64,000 nt of DNA from Octadecabacter sp. B2R22 (GCF_018861045.1 NZ_JAHKQJ010000007.1:1-64000); one strand, 5' to 3'; counted from the stretch's first letter, positions 35,921 through 45,841 are shown. Notes: generated from the letters alone by a model not told the origin. A program made the numbers and translations.

Positions 35921-36304
35921 TTAAAGTTCAGCAAAAAGATCGATCTGATATCCGTCAGGGTCTTTGACCGTGGCGTACCGTTGACCCCAAAACGCATCCC
36001 AAGGTTCAACCGTCAGGGTATGACCTGCGGCCTTTAGCGCCGCAGCCGCCGCGTCAACTTCGGCAGGGGTATCGCAGAGCATTGCGAAACTGGAATGATT
36101 GGGCGGCACGGGCGCATGCCCCGTTAACTGTTCCATCAAAGCGGCGGTGTCGATCATCAAACGTACGTCGCCCGGCTTGGTTATGGGTTCAACGTGCTGA
36201 TCTTCCGCGCCCCATTTAGGGAATTCAAACCCCAGTAATTCGTAGAACGCGACCGTTTTGGCCATATCTTTCGAGGAAACCGCCACGGCATCTAATCGGA
36301 TCAT
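35921..36304 (-). CDS. VOC-family (glyoxalase-like) protein
   Basis: A 127-residue single vicinal-oxygen-chelate module with the paired beta-alpha-beta-beta-beta pattern, an AVSSKDMAKTVAFYELLGFE start and a DPDGYQIDLFAEL end with the metal-ligand glutamate position. The substrate is unknown. It starts one base after the GFA gene stop and is the last gene of the putA-rhomboid-GFA-VOC run. ATG 36304 is chosen as it gives the conserved MIRLDAVAV opening. Confidence 0.85.
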   Translation of the reverse strand: MIRLDAVAVSSKDMAKTVAFYELLGFEFPKWGAEDQHVEPITKPGDVRLMIDTAALMEQLTGHAPVPPNHSSFAMLCDTPAEVDAAAAALKAAGHTLTVEPWDAFWGQRYATVKDPDGYQIDLFAEL

Positions 36305-36305
36305 G

Positions 36306-36671
36306 TCAGGCCTTTCGATCAGAGGGGTGATTAACCCCGTCATTCCATGCGATGGGTTCATGCTCTGCAGGGTTCACACCATCGATGCCGCCCATATTGA
36401 CCCCGTATTCATTGGGGTTGGAGCGACGTTGGTGGTGCGTGTAAATCCCGCAGGTCTTGCAAAAATGGTGTTTTGCTGTGCCGGTGTTAAAGGAATAAAG
36501 CGTCAAGTTTTCGGCACCCTTTACCACTTCCAGATCGCCGACATTCACGGTGACGGCTGGGGCACCACGGCGCCTGCAAAACGAACAATCGCACCGCCGC
36601 GCAGAGTTCAGACCATCCGCCAGCGTGACCTTCAGCTCAACAGCGCCGCAGTGGCATGTCACTTTGGTCAT
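36306..36671 (-). CDS. GFA-family zinc protein (CENP-V/glutathione-formaldehyde-like)
   Basis: A 121-residue protein with the cysteine pattern of the GFA family: CHCGAVEL near the start, CDCSFCRRRG (about 30) and CKTCGIYTHHQRRSNP (about 75-90), which bind zinc. Family members were linked to glutathione-dependent formaldehyde handling, but the enzymatic role is disputed. Its ATG overlaps the rhomboid stop (ATGA) and its stop is one base from the VOC start. Confidence 0.9.
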   Translation of the reverse strand: MTKVTCHCGAVELKVTLADGLNSARRCDCSFCRRRGAPAVTVNVGDLEVVKGAENLTLYSFNTGTAKHHFCKTCGIYTHHQRRSNPNEYGVNMGGIDGVNPAEHEPIAWNDGVNHPSDRKA

Positions 36672-37408
36672 CGGTTTCTCCGCACAATCGGGACATTGGA
36701 AGTCGGGTAATGGGTCTCAGGGTGTGGCGGGTGGCCGTGGGTGCGATCCCAATATTTGGTGGCCCCGCGGCGCAACCAAATCGGGATTGTAATCACCATG
36801 CCAGCGATGAACCCGCCAACATGTGCCCAGTAGGCTGTGCCGCCGCCATTGAGATCACTGCCGAGGCCGTTAAACACCTGCAACGCCATCCAGACGCCCA
36901 ACACGACGAACGATGGCAGGGAAAAGATGCGAAAGAAGATCACAAAGAAAAAGAAAATGTCGACCCGCGCCTTTGGGAACAACAGCAAATAGCCCCCCAT
37001 AACGCCAGCAATCGCGCCGGATGCACCGACCATCGGGATTTGGCTTCCTGTGTTGGGAAGGTATTGCAGGTAAGCGGCGGCAAGCCCGCTGGCGATGTAG
37101 AAAATCAAGAACGGGACATGCCCGAACTCTTCTTCCATATTGTCGCCAAAAATCCACAAAAACAGCATGTTACCAGCGATATGCATGAGGCCGCCATGCA
37201 GAAACATATGGGTAAACATGCCTGTGTAGCCATCACCGCTTTCAAACAGTACGGGCCAGAAAGCGTAGTCAATCAGGAACTGATTTGAGCTGCTGACATT
37301 CGTGAGAACGCCATATTGCCACGCAAAGACTGCGATGTTGATCGCGATCAAAGCGTAGGTGACATATGGCGTGCGTTCGGACGGGTTGTGATCTCGAATA
37401 GGTAACAT
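36668..37408 (-). CDS. Rhomboid-family intramembrane serine protease
   Basis: A 246-residue protein with about six membrane helices. The catalytic serine is in GASGAIAG (about 129-136), the catalytic histidine in YWAHVGGFIAGM (about 205), and the oxyanion asparagine in HIAGNMLFLW. It starts at ATG 37408 with the familiar MLPIRDHNPSERTPYV opening; an upstream TTG is less likely. It follows putA by 39 bases on the same strand and overlaps the GFA gene. Confidence 0.93.
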   Translation of the reverse strand: MLPIRDHNPSERTPYVTYALIAINIAVFAWQYGVLTNVSSSNQFLIDYAFWPVLFESGDGYTGMFTHMFLHGGLMHIAGNMLFLWIFGDNMEEEFGHVPFLIFYIASGLAAAYLQYLPNTGSQIPMVGASGAIAGVMGGYLLLFPKARVDIFFFFVIFFRIFSLPSFVVLGVWMALQVFNGLGSDLNGGGTAYWAHVGGFIAGMVITIPIWLRRGATKYWDRTHGHPPHPETHYPTSNVPIVRRNR

Positions 37409-37447
37409 CGTGTGACCGTCCGCCAATCACGACGGGCGGTCAAGGAA

Positions 37448-40400
37448 TTATGCGCCCACTTCCGCCAGAAGCGCCGCATTACCGCCCGCTGCGGTTGTAT
37501 CGACACAGATATGGCGTTCGTGCAGCACGTGCCCCGCATCCAGCGCACCTGTGATCAGCGGAACAATGGGGCCTGTGCGTTTCGCCAGCGCCTGTTCAAA
37601 GACACGCGCCGAGGCGTCATCGCCGTTCCAAACCACTGCAGCGCAGTTCACGTGTGCGAGGTCGGGCGCTGTGTCGTTCAGCAGCATCGGTATCCCACCA
37701 AGGTCGAGCACTTGATCCGCCTGCGCTTGTCGATCTGGCCCAAGGCACAGGATCGGCCCGCGCGGATGCGAGGACAACCGATTAGATTCACCCGTCGGGC
37801 CGGGCAAATCCACGGGCGCTGCGGGTGGTGTAGGGGCGTCTACGTGTTCAGCAAAGCGCGGCATATACATCGGTCCGCCTGCCTTTGGCCCCGTGCCAGA
37901 AAGTCCTTCTCCGCCGAAGGGCTGGCTGCCGACGACTGCGCCGATTTGATTGCGGTTTACGTAGATGTTGCCGGCGTCAACTTGGTCCAAAACTTGTTCG
38001 ACGCGGTCATCGATGCGGGTATGCAGGCCAAAGGTCAGTCCGTATCCGGTGGCGTTGATGTCCTCGATCACCTTGTTCAGATCGCGGGCCTTGTAGGTGG
38101 CCACGTGCAGCACAGGGCCAAAGATTTCGCGTTTCAGATCGGCGATGCTATCTACCTTGATGACGGTTGGCGCGACGAAGGTGCCATCACCAGGGGTGGG
38201 CAGTGCGTGCAGCACTCGGCCTTCGGCATCAGCCACGTCAATGTGGTCTTGGATCGTTTTCCGCGCCGCCTCGTCGATGACAGGGCCAACATCTGTGGAC
38301 AACATCCAAGGATCGCCCATGCGCAGCTCATCCATCGCGCCTTTCAGCATGTGCAGCACTTTGTCGGCGACGTCTTCCTGGACATACAGACAGCGCAACG
38401 CCGAACACCGCTGACCCGCGGATTGGAACGCTGATTGCAAGATATCGCGCACGGCATGTTCGGGCAGGGCGGTGGAATCGACGATCATTGCATTTAGCCC
38501 GCCAGTTTCAGCGATCAACGGTGTGCCGGGTTTGCAGGTGTCAGCCATGGCCGCGCGGATTTTCAACGCGGTGGCGGTCGATCCGGTAAAGGCAACGCCA
38601 CCCAGCCGCGCATCAGCTGTAACAGCCGCCCCGATATCGCCGCCACCCGGCAACAGGTGCAACACTTCGGTCGGAACGCCAGCGCTGTGCATCAACTGCA
38701 CCGCGCGATGCGCGATCAGGCCGGTTTGTTCCGCGGGCTTTGCAAGGACCCCATTCCCAGCCGCAAGCGCCGCCGCAATCTGTCCCGTGAAAATCGCGAG
38801 AGGGAAGTTCCACGGCGAAATACAGGCCCAGATTCCACGTGGAGTTGGGCCGCGTTCTTCGGCTTCTGCGGCGTAATAGTACAAGAAATCAACGGCTTCA
38901 CGCAGTTCCCCGACACAGTCGAGCATGGTCTTTCCCGCTTCGCGGTGCAGCAGGCCAAAGAGTTCATTTGCATTGTCTTCATAAGATTTCGCAATGGCGC
39001 GCAAAACAGTGGCGCGATCTTTAACAGGGATATTCCACGGCGTTGCCGCGCCCATTGCGAATTGTGCGTCATCAATGCTGGCCCATGTAATATGCCCGAC
39101 AATGTCATCAGGTTTGGCGGGATTGCGCACAGGGTGTGGGGTGGATGACGACGGGTCTGAAGACGTCAGGGGCGCTGCACGCCATTGATGGGTTTCAAAA
39201 GGTTTGCGACCCACCTCGATCGCATCAAGTGTGGGTTGATGCGTGATGTCCCAACCGCGTGAATTGGCACGATGGGGGCGGAACAGCTGCGGTCCTTTTG
39301 GAAGGTCGGGCGTATTTCCGATGCCCTCGAATGGGTCGGCTGCGACGACTACGGGCGGGACGGTTTCATCGACGATCTGGTTGACGAACGATGAATTTGC
39401 GCCGTTTTCCAGCAGGCGTCGTACAAGGTAGGCCAGCAGGTCTTCGTGCGCACCAACGGGGGCATAAATCCGGCAGCGGGTGTCGTTATCCTTTAGCACA
39501 ATCTTATGCAGTGTTTCACCCATGCCGTGCAGACGCTGGAACTCAAAGGTGTCTTTCGGTGTGTCGCGCGCCATGTGCAAGATTGCGGAAACTGTATGGG
39601 CATTATGCGTGGCAAATTGCGGGTAGATGTGATCAGTGAGTGTGAGGAGTTTGCGTGCGTTAGATATATAGCTCACATCTGTGTGGTTTTTTGATGTGAA
39701 GACAGGAAAGCCATCTAACCCCATAACTTGGGCACGCTTAATCTCGGCGTCCCAATAGGCCCCCTTTACAAGCCGCACCATCAGTTTGCGATCCGTGCGT
39801 TGGGCCAAGTCCGCAAGCCTGTCAATCACATGACCCGCACGTTGACCAAACGCTTGAACAACTACGCCAAAGCCATCCCATCCCGCAAGGGCAGGGTCGC
39901 TGACCACGGCCTCGATCACGTCAAGTGAGAGCGAAAGGCGGTCGGCCTCCTCTGCGTCTACATTGAAACCCTGACCCGCCGATTTGGCCAGCATGGCGAG
40001 ACTGCGCAGACGCGGGACAAGTTCGGCCATGACACGGTCGCGCTGGGCTTCTTCGTAACGCGGGTGGAGCGCCGAGAGTTTGACGGAAATCCCGGGATTT
40101 TCGGCGACAGTGCCATGGGTGCAGGCGACGGCAATGGATGAAATCGCGCGGGAATAGGCCAAATGATAGTGTTTTGCGTCCTCATCTGTGCGCGCCGCTT
40201 CGCCGAGCATATCGTAGCTATAGGTGAACCCTTGCGCCTCCATTCCGGCGGCCCGTTTCATTGCAGCATTAATGTCTACGCCCAGAACGAACTGCCGCCC
40301 CATTTCGCGCATGGCACGGGCTACAGCAGTGCGGATGACGGGTTCACCCAATCGTTTGATTGCACGGCGCAAAGGCTGTGCCATGCCGCGATCATCTTCC

Positions 40401-40801
40401 AGTACTCGTCCGGTCAACATCAGGGCCCAAGTCGATGCGTTCACAAGGCTAGAGGCGGATTTGCCCAAGTGGGTGCCCCAATTGGATGGGGCGATCTTAT
40501 CGTCAATCAACGCGTCTATCGTATCGGCGTCAGGGACCCGCAGAAGCGCCTCAGCCAGACACATCAGCGCGATGCCTTCATCTGTAGAAAGCCCGTATTC
40601 GGCCAAGAAGACCTCCATCAAGCCAGGGTCGGACGCAGCCCGAATGCGGCTAACAAGGTCAGCCCCCGCCGCGGCAATATCTGCGCGATCTTGTGGTGAC
40701 AGCTTGGCCGTCTCGACAAGCGAATTAACGGCAGCCGTTTCGTCTTGGAGGTATGTTGCGTCGATCTGTTGGCGAAAGCGGTTTGCTGAAAGGTGGGGCA
40801 T
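37448..40801 (-). CDS. putA: Bifunctional proline dehydrogenase / P5C dehydrogenase
   Basis: A 1117-residue PutA that oxidises proline to glutamate. The FAD-binding proline dehydrogenase barrel spans about 150-450 (RLVKGAYWD and the RRLLEN end). The aldehyde dehydrogenase domain spans about 510-980, with the catalytic Cys in SAGQRCSALRCLYV and the Glu in IAETGGLNAMIVD. A C-terminal extension (about 1000-1117) follows. No ribbon-helix-helix DNA-binding domain is present at the N-terminus, so repression is not by PutA itself; the divergent Lrp-type regulator fits. ATG 40801 has GGAGG upstream. Confidence 0.96.
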   Translation of the reverse strand: MPHLSANRFRQQIDATYLQDETAAVNSLVETAKLSPQDRADIAAAGADLVSRIRAASDPGLMEVFLAEYGLSTDEGIALMCLAEALLRVPDADTIDALIDDKIAPSNWGTHLGKSASSLVNASTWALMLTGRVLEDDRGMAQPLRRAIKRLGEPVIRTAVARAMREMGRQFVLGVDINAAMKRAAGMEAQGFTYSYDMLGEAARTDEDAKHYHLAYSRAISSIAVACTHGTVAENPGISVKLSALHPRYEEAQRDRVMAELVPRLRSLAMLAKSAGQGFNVDAEEADRLSLSLDVIEAVVSDPALAGWDGFGVVVQAFGQRAGHVIDRLADLAQRTDRKLMVRLVKGAYWDAEIKRAQVMGLDGFPVFTSKNHTDVSYISNARKLLTLTDHIYPQFATHNAHTVSAILHMARDTPKDTFEFQRLHGMGETLHKIVLKDNDTRCRIYAPVGAHEDLLAYLVRRLLENGANSSFVNQIVDETVPPVVVAADPFEGIGNTPDLPKGPQLFRPHRANSRGWDITHQPTLDAIEVGRKPFETHQWRAAPLTSSDPSSSTPHPVRNPAKPDDIVGHITWASIDDAQFAMGAATPWNIPVKDRATVLRAIAKSYEDNANELFGLLHREAGKTMLDCVGELREAVDFLYYYAAEAEERGPTPRGIWACISPWNFPLAIFTGQIAAALAAGNGVLAKPAEQTGLIAHRAVQLMHSAGVPTEVLHLLPGGGDIGAAVTADARLGGVAFTGSTATALKIRAAMADTCKPGTPLIAETGGLNAMIVDSTALPEHAVRDILQSAFQSAGQRCSALRCLYVQEDVADKVLHMLKGAMDELRMGDPWMLSTDVGPVIDEAARKTIQDHIDVADAEGRVLHALPTPGDGTFVAPTVIKVDSIADLKREIFGPVLHVATYKARDLNKVIEDINATGYGLTFGLHTRIDDRVEQVLDQVDAGNIYVNRNQIGAVVGSQPFGGEGLSGTGPKAGGPMYMPRFAEHVDAPTPPAAPVDLPGPTGESNRLSSHPRGPILCLGPDRQAQADQVLDLGGIPMLLNDTAPDLAHVNCAAVVWNGDDASARVFEQALAKRTGPIVPLITGALDAGHVLHERHICVDTTAAGGNAALLAEVGA

Positions 40802-40922
40802 TGGGGCCTCCTGATGCCAAAAACTAGGTTTATTTATTTCCTTTGATATCCTATATAGTCGGATCAAATGGACTTAAGGTGGCTTAAATTGAAGGCGCTT
40901 TAATTAAAGGTGGGGATAATTT
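40802..40922. promoter_or_regulatory. putA-putR divergent promoter region
   Basis: An A+T-rich gap of 121 bases between divergent genes, with TATATAG near 40852 and several TTTAATTAA-like tracts of the kind Lrp-type proteins prefer. It is the expected site for proline-responsive activation of putA. No single exact operator is claimed. Confidence 0.45.
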
Positions 40923-41402
40923 GTGACCGAACGAACTTTTGAGATGGACGGGTTTGATCGCAAGATTCTCGACGTCATTGCAGTTGACGGTAGAATCAGC
41001 GTGACCGAGTTGTCAAAGCGGATTGGCCTGTCGAAATCCCCGACCCAAGCACGCCTGCGGCGGCTTGAGGAAAATGGCGTTGTGCGCGGGTACCGCGCTT
41101 TATTGGACCCAATTCGGCTGGGGCGCGACCACGTTGCGTTCGTTGAGGTGAAGCTTACCGATACGCGAGAAGCAGCGTTGGCTGAGTTTAACAACGCGGT
41201 GTTGCAGATTCCTGAGATCGAACAATGCCATCTGATCGCGGGCGCGTTCGATTATTTGCTAAAGGTCCGTACGGCCTCCATGACGAGCTACCGCGTTGTT
41301 TTGGCTGAACGTTTGTCGACGCTACCTTATTTGGCGAACACGTCGACCTATGTTGCCATGCAGTCTGTCAAAGAAGAAGCCGTTGCTCCGCCAGTTGGAT
41401 GA
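40923..41402 (+). CDS. putR: Lrp/AsnC-family regulator, PutR type
   Basis: A 159-residue protein with an N-terminal helix-turn-helix (about 10-60; SVTELSKRIGLSKSPTQARLRRLE) and a C-terminal RAM ligand-binding domain (about 70-145). Its opening MDGFDRKIL and position divergent from putA match PutR, the proline-responsive activator of putA in alphaproteobacteria. The start is GTG 40923 after GGTGGGG, or ATG 40944. Confidence 0.88.
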   Translation: MTERTFEMDGFDRKILDVIAVDGRISVTELSKRIGLSKSPTQARLRRLEENGVVRGYRALLDPIRLGRDHVAFVEVKLTDTREAALAEFNNAVLQIPEIEQCHLIAGAFDYLLKVRTASMTSYRVVLAERLSTLPYLANTSTYVAMQSVKEEAVAPPVG

Positions 41403-41453
41403 TCGCAAAGGCGTGAGTTGACGCGGCGCAGTTTTGGGCCATTCTTTGGGGTC

Positions 41454-42005
41454 ATGAAAGCGCTAAAACATTTGTGCCTTGCTGCGAGCCCGTTCTTTGT
41501 CTCACCGGCCTTTGCTGTGTGTCCCGAAGACGTAGGCGTTGGTGAAGCCCTTGTAGAAATCGTTGAAAACATGCGCGACGCGCCAAGCGAAGCCTCAGCG
41601 CGCCAGTTTTCGAATGCAATGTGGGAAATCTGGTTGGATGCCCCCGATGAACTGGCACAGGCGATGCTGGACGAGGGCTTGGCCACGCAGCGATACGGTG
41701 ACTACGACGCAAGCCGCGCTGTTTTGAGCGAGCTTATTGCGTACTGCCCGACCTATGCCGAAGGGTATAATCAACGGGCCTATGCCGCGTTTTTGTCTTT
41801 TGATTTTGAGGCAGCATTGGTTGATCTGGATATCGCGATAGATTTGCAGCCCGTCCACTTGGGCGCCCTAACAGGCAAAGCGCGCACCTTGATCGAATTA
41901 GGCCGCGACGACGAGGCACAGGTGGTTTTGCGTGAAGCTTTGGACATCAATCCTTGGCTTGCGGAACGTCATTTGCTGGATGGGTCAATCGAAAGCGATA
42001 TCTGA
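41454..42005 (+). CDS. Exported tetratricopeptide-repeat protein
   Basis: A 183-residue protein with a signal peptide of about 21 residues (ending AFA-VCP) and about three TPR units (about 75-175), such as GDYDASRAVLSELIAYCPTYAEGYNQRAYAAF and FEAALVDLDIAIDLQPVHLGALTGKA. TPR proteins mediate protein contacts; the partner is unknown. ATG 41454 is chosen because it opens the leader. It lies just before tRNA-Leu. Confidence 0.82.
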   Translation: MKALKHLCLAASPFFVSPAFAVCPEDVGVGEALVEIVENMRDAPSEASARQFSNAMWEIWLDAPDELAQAMLDEGLATQRYGDYDASRAVLSELIAYCPTYAEGYNQRAYAAFLSFDFEAALVDLDIAIDLQPVHLGALTGKARTLIELGRDDEAQVVLREALDINPWLAERHLLDGSIESDI

Positions 42006-42057
42006 CTAGACGCCGCGCAACATTTGCCTATGTTCGCACTCGTTGCCTAACCCGTGT

Positions 42058-42143
42058 GCCCGCGTGGTGGAATGGTAGACACTGGAGACTTAAAATCTCT
42101 TGGCCGTATGGCCGTGCCGGTTCGAGTCCGGCCGCGGGTACCA
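42058..42143 (+). tRNA. tRNA-Leu (TAA), CCA end encoded
   Basis: Acceptor GCCCGCG (42058-42064) pairs with CGCGGGT before discriminator A and encoded CCA (42141-42143). The anticodon loop has TAA within GACTTAAAATC. A long variable arm (TTGGCCGTATGGCC) identifies a class II tRNA, and the T arm reads GGTTCGAGTCC. Confidence 0.95.
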
Positions 42144-42184
42144 ACACTTTCTCAAAAGCGATGAACCGACGGCCGGCTGATGTG

Positions 42185-42973
42185 TTACATCCGTGCTGCT
42201 GACAGGGCGATGGCCTGTTGGTACACGGTTGCGGCATTCCATTCGTTCAACACGCGGAAGTTGGCGCTGCCTTCTTGATAGCCTTGTCCGGGTTGCCAGC
42301 CTTTTTGGCGCAAGAAGTTCGCTGTGGACGCAAGGCTGTCAGTTACAGAATAGAGATCAACACGCCCATTGCCATCAGCATCGACGCCATAGCGCAGCGC
42401 GTTGCCTGGAAGGAACTGTGTGTGGCCCATTTCACCGTGGGCTGCGCCACGCTGGTTCGCGCCGAGCCCGCCTTGGTCCACCAACATCAACGCGGCAATC
42501 GCGTGTGGTGTGAAGAACCCAGAACGGCGGCAGTCATACGCGACGGTCGTGATGCTATCGACAACTGGTGTGTTGCCCATTGTACGCCCGAACCCTGTTT
42601 CCATGCCGTGGATAGCCAGCAAGATGCCCGCTGGGACGCCATAAGCGCTTTCGAGAGAGGCATAGAAGTTGGCGTTTTGATTGTATTGACGGCGCATTTG
42701 GCCAGCAAAGCTATCAAGGCTGCCGAGGCGGATGCGGATAAACTCGTTCAACTCATAGCGCACACCCGTTTGGTTGCGGTCAGCGTTGATTGTGGATTGC
42801 GAATATTGCGCATTGGCCAAGGCAGACAGGCCAGCTTGCCCGACACCTGCAGCGGCGGCTTCGGCGGCAAAGGCTTGTTTCCAAGCGGCAAAACCGCTGC
42901 TGTCGTTGCCACAAGGCGCGGCAAGTGTAGGTGAGGCGAGGGCCGCAAAGGCGGCGGCAAGAACGAAACGCAT
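42185..42973 (-). CDS. Lytic murein transglycosylase (MltB-like)
   Basis: A 262-residue periplasmic enzyme with a signal peptide (ending TLA-AP, residue 19). It is of the SLT_2/MltB type, with the catalytic glutamate in HGMETGFGRTMGNTPVVD (about residue 125) and GHTQFLPGNALRYGVDADG. It cleaves the glycan strands of peptidoglycan to make anhydro-muropeptides. It has no lipobox, so it is soluble. There is no peptidoglycan-binding domain at the C-terminus. Confidence 0.93.
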   Translation of the reverse strand: MRFVLAAAFAALASPTLAAPCGNDSSGFAAWKQAFAAEAAAAGVGQAGLSALANAQYSQSTINADRNQTGVRYELNEFIRIRLGSLDSFAGQMRRQYNQNANFYASLESAYGVPAGILLAIHGMETGFGRTMGNTPVVDSITTVAYDCRRSGFFTPHAIAALMLVDQGGLGANQRGAAHGEMGHTQFLPGNALRYGVDADGNGRVDLYSVTDSLASTANFLRQKGWQPGQGYQEGSANFRVLNEWNAATVYQQAIALSAARM

Positions 42974-43076
42974 TAAGAGTACTCCGATTGAATGGTTGAT
43001 CAGAAGCTAACATGTTTTGTTCAAGTGGGTAGTCAGGTTTTCAAGGCCTTTTCTCTTTTCGGCGTTGCATCGCCAA

Positions 43077-43895
43077 TTAAAGAGAAAGGATATCTGCGAT
43101 AACATCGATCGCGGCGCGGATGGCGGGGTCTTGGCGGGCGTCCTGATGGGTGACAAGCCACTGCGAATGGGACAGCTGTGGGATGGGGTCGGAAAGCCGC
43201 ACCATGGTTTCAGACGGATCACCTATAAACGTTGGCAGGATGGCACGGCCAAACCCAGCATTGGCCAGCTCGTACGCTATTTGTGGCGTTGAGGCCGTTG
43301 CGACGATCTGATCGCTATAGTGGCGAAGCAACCAACGTTGGGATGACCCTGCATGATCGCTCGGGGCTGGGGCAATGTAGCCCTTAACTGATGGATCGGT
43401 TCCGTAAATCGCGAACTCTACAGGGCGAACTTTTTGTCTTGCAAGCCAAGGGTGGTCTGGAGGCGCATTTCGAACTCCTATGTCCGCTTCGCGTCGTGCA
43501 ATATCTAGGTGGTTGATCGTATCCAAGAATGCGGGGCGCCAATCAGGGGAGTTCGGAAGGTGACGCGCCAAATGCTTGAGCGTCCAAGTGCCGGATGTGA
43601 TCCGAACCAGAGGCGCAGGGTCTGTGTTGTTGCGCCAGCGCCTAAGGCGATTTCGCACTTCGTTGAGGCTTGTTATTTCGTCGGCCAGCGAACGCCCGTC
43701 CTCGGTAAGGGCGACGGATGGTCCGTTGCGGTCCAGAAGGGTTCTGCCAAGTTCCGCTTCAAGGTGCCGCATGCGGCGTGACACCGTTGGCAGTGGGATC
43801 CCCATGCGTTGTCCAGCAGATGTAAGGTTGCCCGCTTCAACGACCGCAAGAAAGAGAGCGAGGTCATCAAGGCTAATTTCATTTTTGAAAGCCAT
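43077..43895 (-). CDS. LysR-family transcriptional regulator
   Basis: A 272-residue LysR protein: helix-turn-helix at about 5-62 (AGNLTSAGQRMGIPLPTVSRRMRHLEAELG) and an effector domain to the end. The target is unknown; the only divergent open frame is a short doubtful one at 43975. The start ATG 43895 (MAFKNEISLDD) is preferred to an upstream ATG at 43925. Confidence 0.88.
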   Translation of the reverse strand: MAFKNEISLDDLALFLAVVEAGNLTSAGQRMGIPLPTVSRRMRHLEAELGRTLLDRNGPSVALTEDGRSLADEITSLNEVRNRLRRWRNNTDPAPLVRITSGTWTLKHLARHLPNSPDWRPAFLDTINHLDIARREADIGVRNAPPDHPWLARQKVRPVEFAIYGTDPSVKGYIAPAPSDHAGSSQRWLLRHYSDQIVATASTPQIAYELANAGFGRAILPTFIGDPSETMVRLSDPIPQLSHSQWLVTHQDARQDPAIRAAIDVIADILSL

Positions 43896-43974
43896 GTTTG
43901 AAAATTGCGCAGTTTTAGGCGTCAATCAAGGGGTTATGTTTGGAACCTATTCGCATCAGTTCCAAAGGTGAAAA

Positions 43975-44184
43975 ATGATATCGCTTATTTCTTGGGGCCC
44001 AAACGGTCAAAAAACCTATGCAAGAGACGAACAAGAACACTTTGAACGCCTGGTGAAAAGTCACAAGAAATGGTCATCGCGGCGTCGGCGGCTGCGATTG
44101 ACTGTTTTTCTGTTCGGGCGTGCGAAGGTCAGTCGCGCTTCCCAGCGAACTTCTCGGTCCATTCTTCGCGTTGATCATCTGTGA
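43975..44184 (+). CDS. Doubtful short gene divergent from the LysR regulator
   Basis: A 69-codon frame beginning [33 protein letters not shown], after an AAAGGTGAA sequence at a usable distance from the ATG. The position, divergent from a LysR gene, is where its target would be. The last third is very basic and antisense to the metG 3' end (56-base overlap), which looks non-native, so this may be the 5' stub of a lost gene. Confidence 0.25.
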   Translation: MISLISWGPNGQKTYARDEQEHFERLVKSHKKWSSRRRRLRLTVFLFGRAKVSRASQRTSRSILRVDHL

Positions 44185-45841
44185 TTTTCGCAAACAAGTT
44201 GTCAGGCACCGTGAATTCGTGACCTTCTGGAAGAGCGGCAATCGCCACCGCCATATCCGTCGGCCATTCCGTGTCCAGAGTGTTCATCGCAGACAGCAAT
44301 TTAGCGGATGCTGATGGGATGAACGGCGCGGACAGCACCGCGTAGATGCGGATCAGGTTTAGCGCGAGGCGAATTTGCGCGGCAGCTTGGTCTGGGTCTT
44401 CTTTGAACACGGCCCAAGGCGCGGCGGCTTGCAGGTATTCATTCCCCGCAGCCCAAATCGCGCGTAGTTCAGCGGCGGCCTTGCGGATTTCGATCTTGTC
44501 CATTGCGTCTTGATAGCTGGTCAATCGGGTCTGAAGATCGGCAATCAGCTGGGTTTCGGCGTCGCCATAGGTTCCGCCCGATGGGACGTTCTCTGAGAAC
44601 TTAGAACGGCAGAATTTGGTGACGCGGCTGACGAAATTGCCCAGAACATCGGCAAGGTCTTTGTTGCAGTCCGTTTGGAACTGGTCCCACGTGAATTCGG
44701 AATCCGACGTTTCTGGCGCACGGCTGAGCAACCACCAGCGCCAGTAATCGGCGGGCAGGATTTCCAACGCCTGGTCCATAAACACGCCGCGTCCGCGCGA
44801 CGTCGAGAACTGGCCGCCATCATAGTTCAGGTAGTTAAACGACTTGAGGTAATCGACGCGCTTCCATGGTTCGCCCGACCCAATGATGGTCGCGGGGAAG
44901 GACAGCGTATGGAATGGCACGTTATCCTTGCCCATAAACTGGGTGTAACGCACATCGTCGGCGCCTTTGTCGGTGCGCCACCAGCGCGCCCAATCGTCGC
45001 CTTTGCCTGCATCGACCCATTCTTGCGAACACGCGATGTATTCGATGGGCGCATCAAACCAGACGTAGAAAACCTTGCCTTCCATCCCAGGCCAATCCTC
45101 GTCGCCTTTTTTGACAGGAACGCCCCAATCGAGGTCACGCGTAATGCCACGGTCTTGCAGCCCGTCACCATCATGGAGCCACTTCTTGGCGATGGACGTC
45201 GTCAAAACCGGCCAGCCATCTTGGCTGTCGATCCATGCGTCGATGTCGTCTTTCAGTTTGGATTGCAGCAGATAAAGGTGCTTGGTTTCGCGCATTTCCA
45301 GATCAGTGGACCCAGAGATCGTGGAGTGCGGTTCGATCAGATCAACCGGATCGAGCAGCTTGCCGCAATTGTCGCATTGATCGCCGCGGGCGTCTTCATA
45401 TCCGCAGTTGGGGCAGGTGCCCTCAATATAGCGATCCGGCAGGTAGCGGCCGTCAGCATGGGAATACATCTGCGTTTCCATGCGTTCTTCGATCAACCCG
45501 TTGTCGGCCAAGACGCCCGCGAAATGCTGAGTCAGCTTGCGGTTCTGTTCGCTGCTGGAGCGTCCGTAGTGATCAAAGGACAGCGAGAACCCCTCGGCGA
45601 GTTCCGCCTGAACGGTCCACATCTCAGCGCAGTAATCTGCAACGGGTTTACCTGCTTTGGCCGCTGCCAATTCTGCTGGGGTGCCGTGTTCATCGGTCGC
45701 ACAGAGAAACAAAACCTCATCCCCCCGTCCACGCAGGTAGCGGGCATACAGGTCGGCGGGCAGTTGGCTGCCCACGAGGTTACCAAGATGTTTGATCCCG
45801 TTGATGTAGGGAATTGCGGAGGTGATAAGGTGGCGCGCCAT
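44129..45841 (-). CDS. metG: Methionyl-tRNA synthetase
   Basis: A 570-residue class I synthetase. The opening [20 protein letters not shown] carries the HIGH-equivalent element. A zinc-binding [20 protein letters not shown] insert is at about 142-161, and the KMSKS-equivalent loop is [12 protein letters not shown] (about 350), a variant known in part of the MetRS family. The anticodon-binding helical domain follows. It lacks the C-terminal tRNA-binding (Trbp111-like) extension of some bacterial MetRS. Confidence 0.96.
   Translation of the reverse strand: MARHLITSAIPYINGIKHLGNLVGSQLPADLYARYLRGRGDEVLFLCATDEHGTPAELAAAKAGKPVADYCAEMWTVQAELAEGFSLSFDHYGRSSSEQNRKLTQHFAGVLADNGLIEERMETQMYSHADGRYLPDRYIEGTCPNCGYEDARGDQCDNCGKLLDPVDLIEPHSTISGSTDLEMRETKHLYLLQSKLKDDIDAWIDSQDGWPVLTTSIAKKWLHDGDGLQDRGITRDLDWGVPVKKGDEDWPGMEGKVFYVWFDAPIEYIACSQEWVDAGKGDDWARWWRTDKGADDVRYTQFMGKDNVPFHTLSFPATIIGSGEPWKRVDYLKSFNYLNYDGGQFSTSRGRGVFMDQALEILPADYWRWWLLSRAPETSDSEFTWDQFQTDCNKDLADVLGNFVSRVTKFCRSKFSENVPSGGTYGDAETQLIADLQTRLTSYQDAMDKIEIRKAAAELRAIWAAGNEYLQAAAPWAVFKEDPDQAAAQIRLALNLIRIYAVLSAPFIPSASAKLLSAMNTLDTEWPTDMAVAIAALPEGHEFTVPDNLFAKITDDQREEWTEKFAGKRD

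Noticed and set aside
37412-38434. Long open frame of about 340 codons antisense to putA
   Set aside because: It mirrors the high-G+C third-position pattern of putA, has no ribosome-binding site or family features, and putA is certain.
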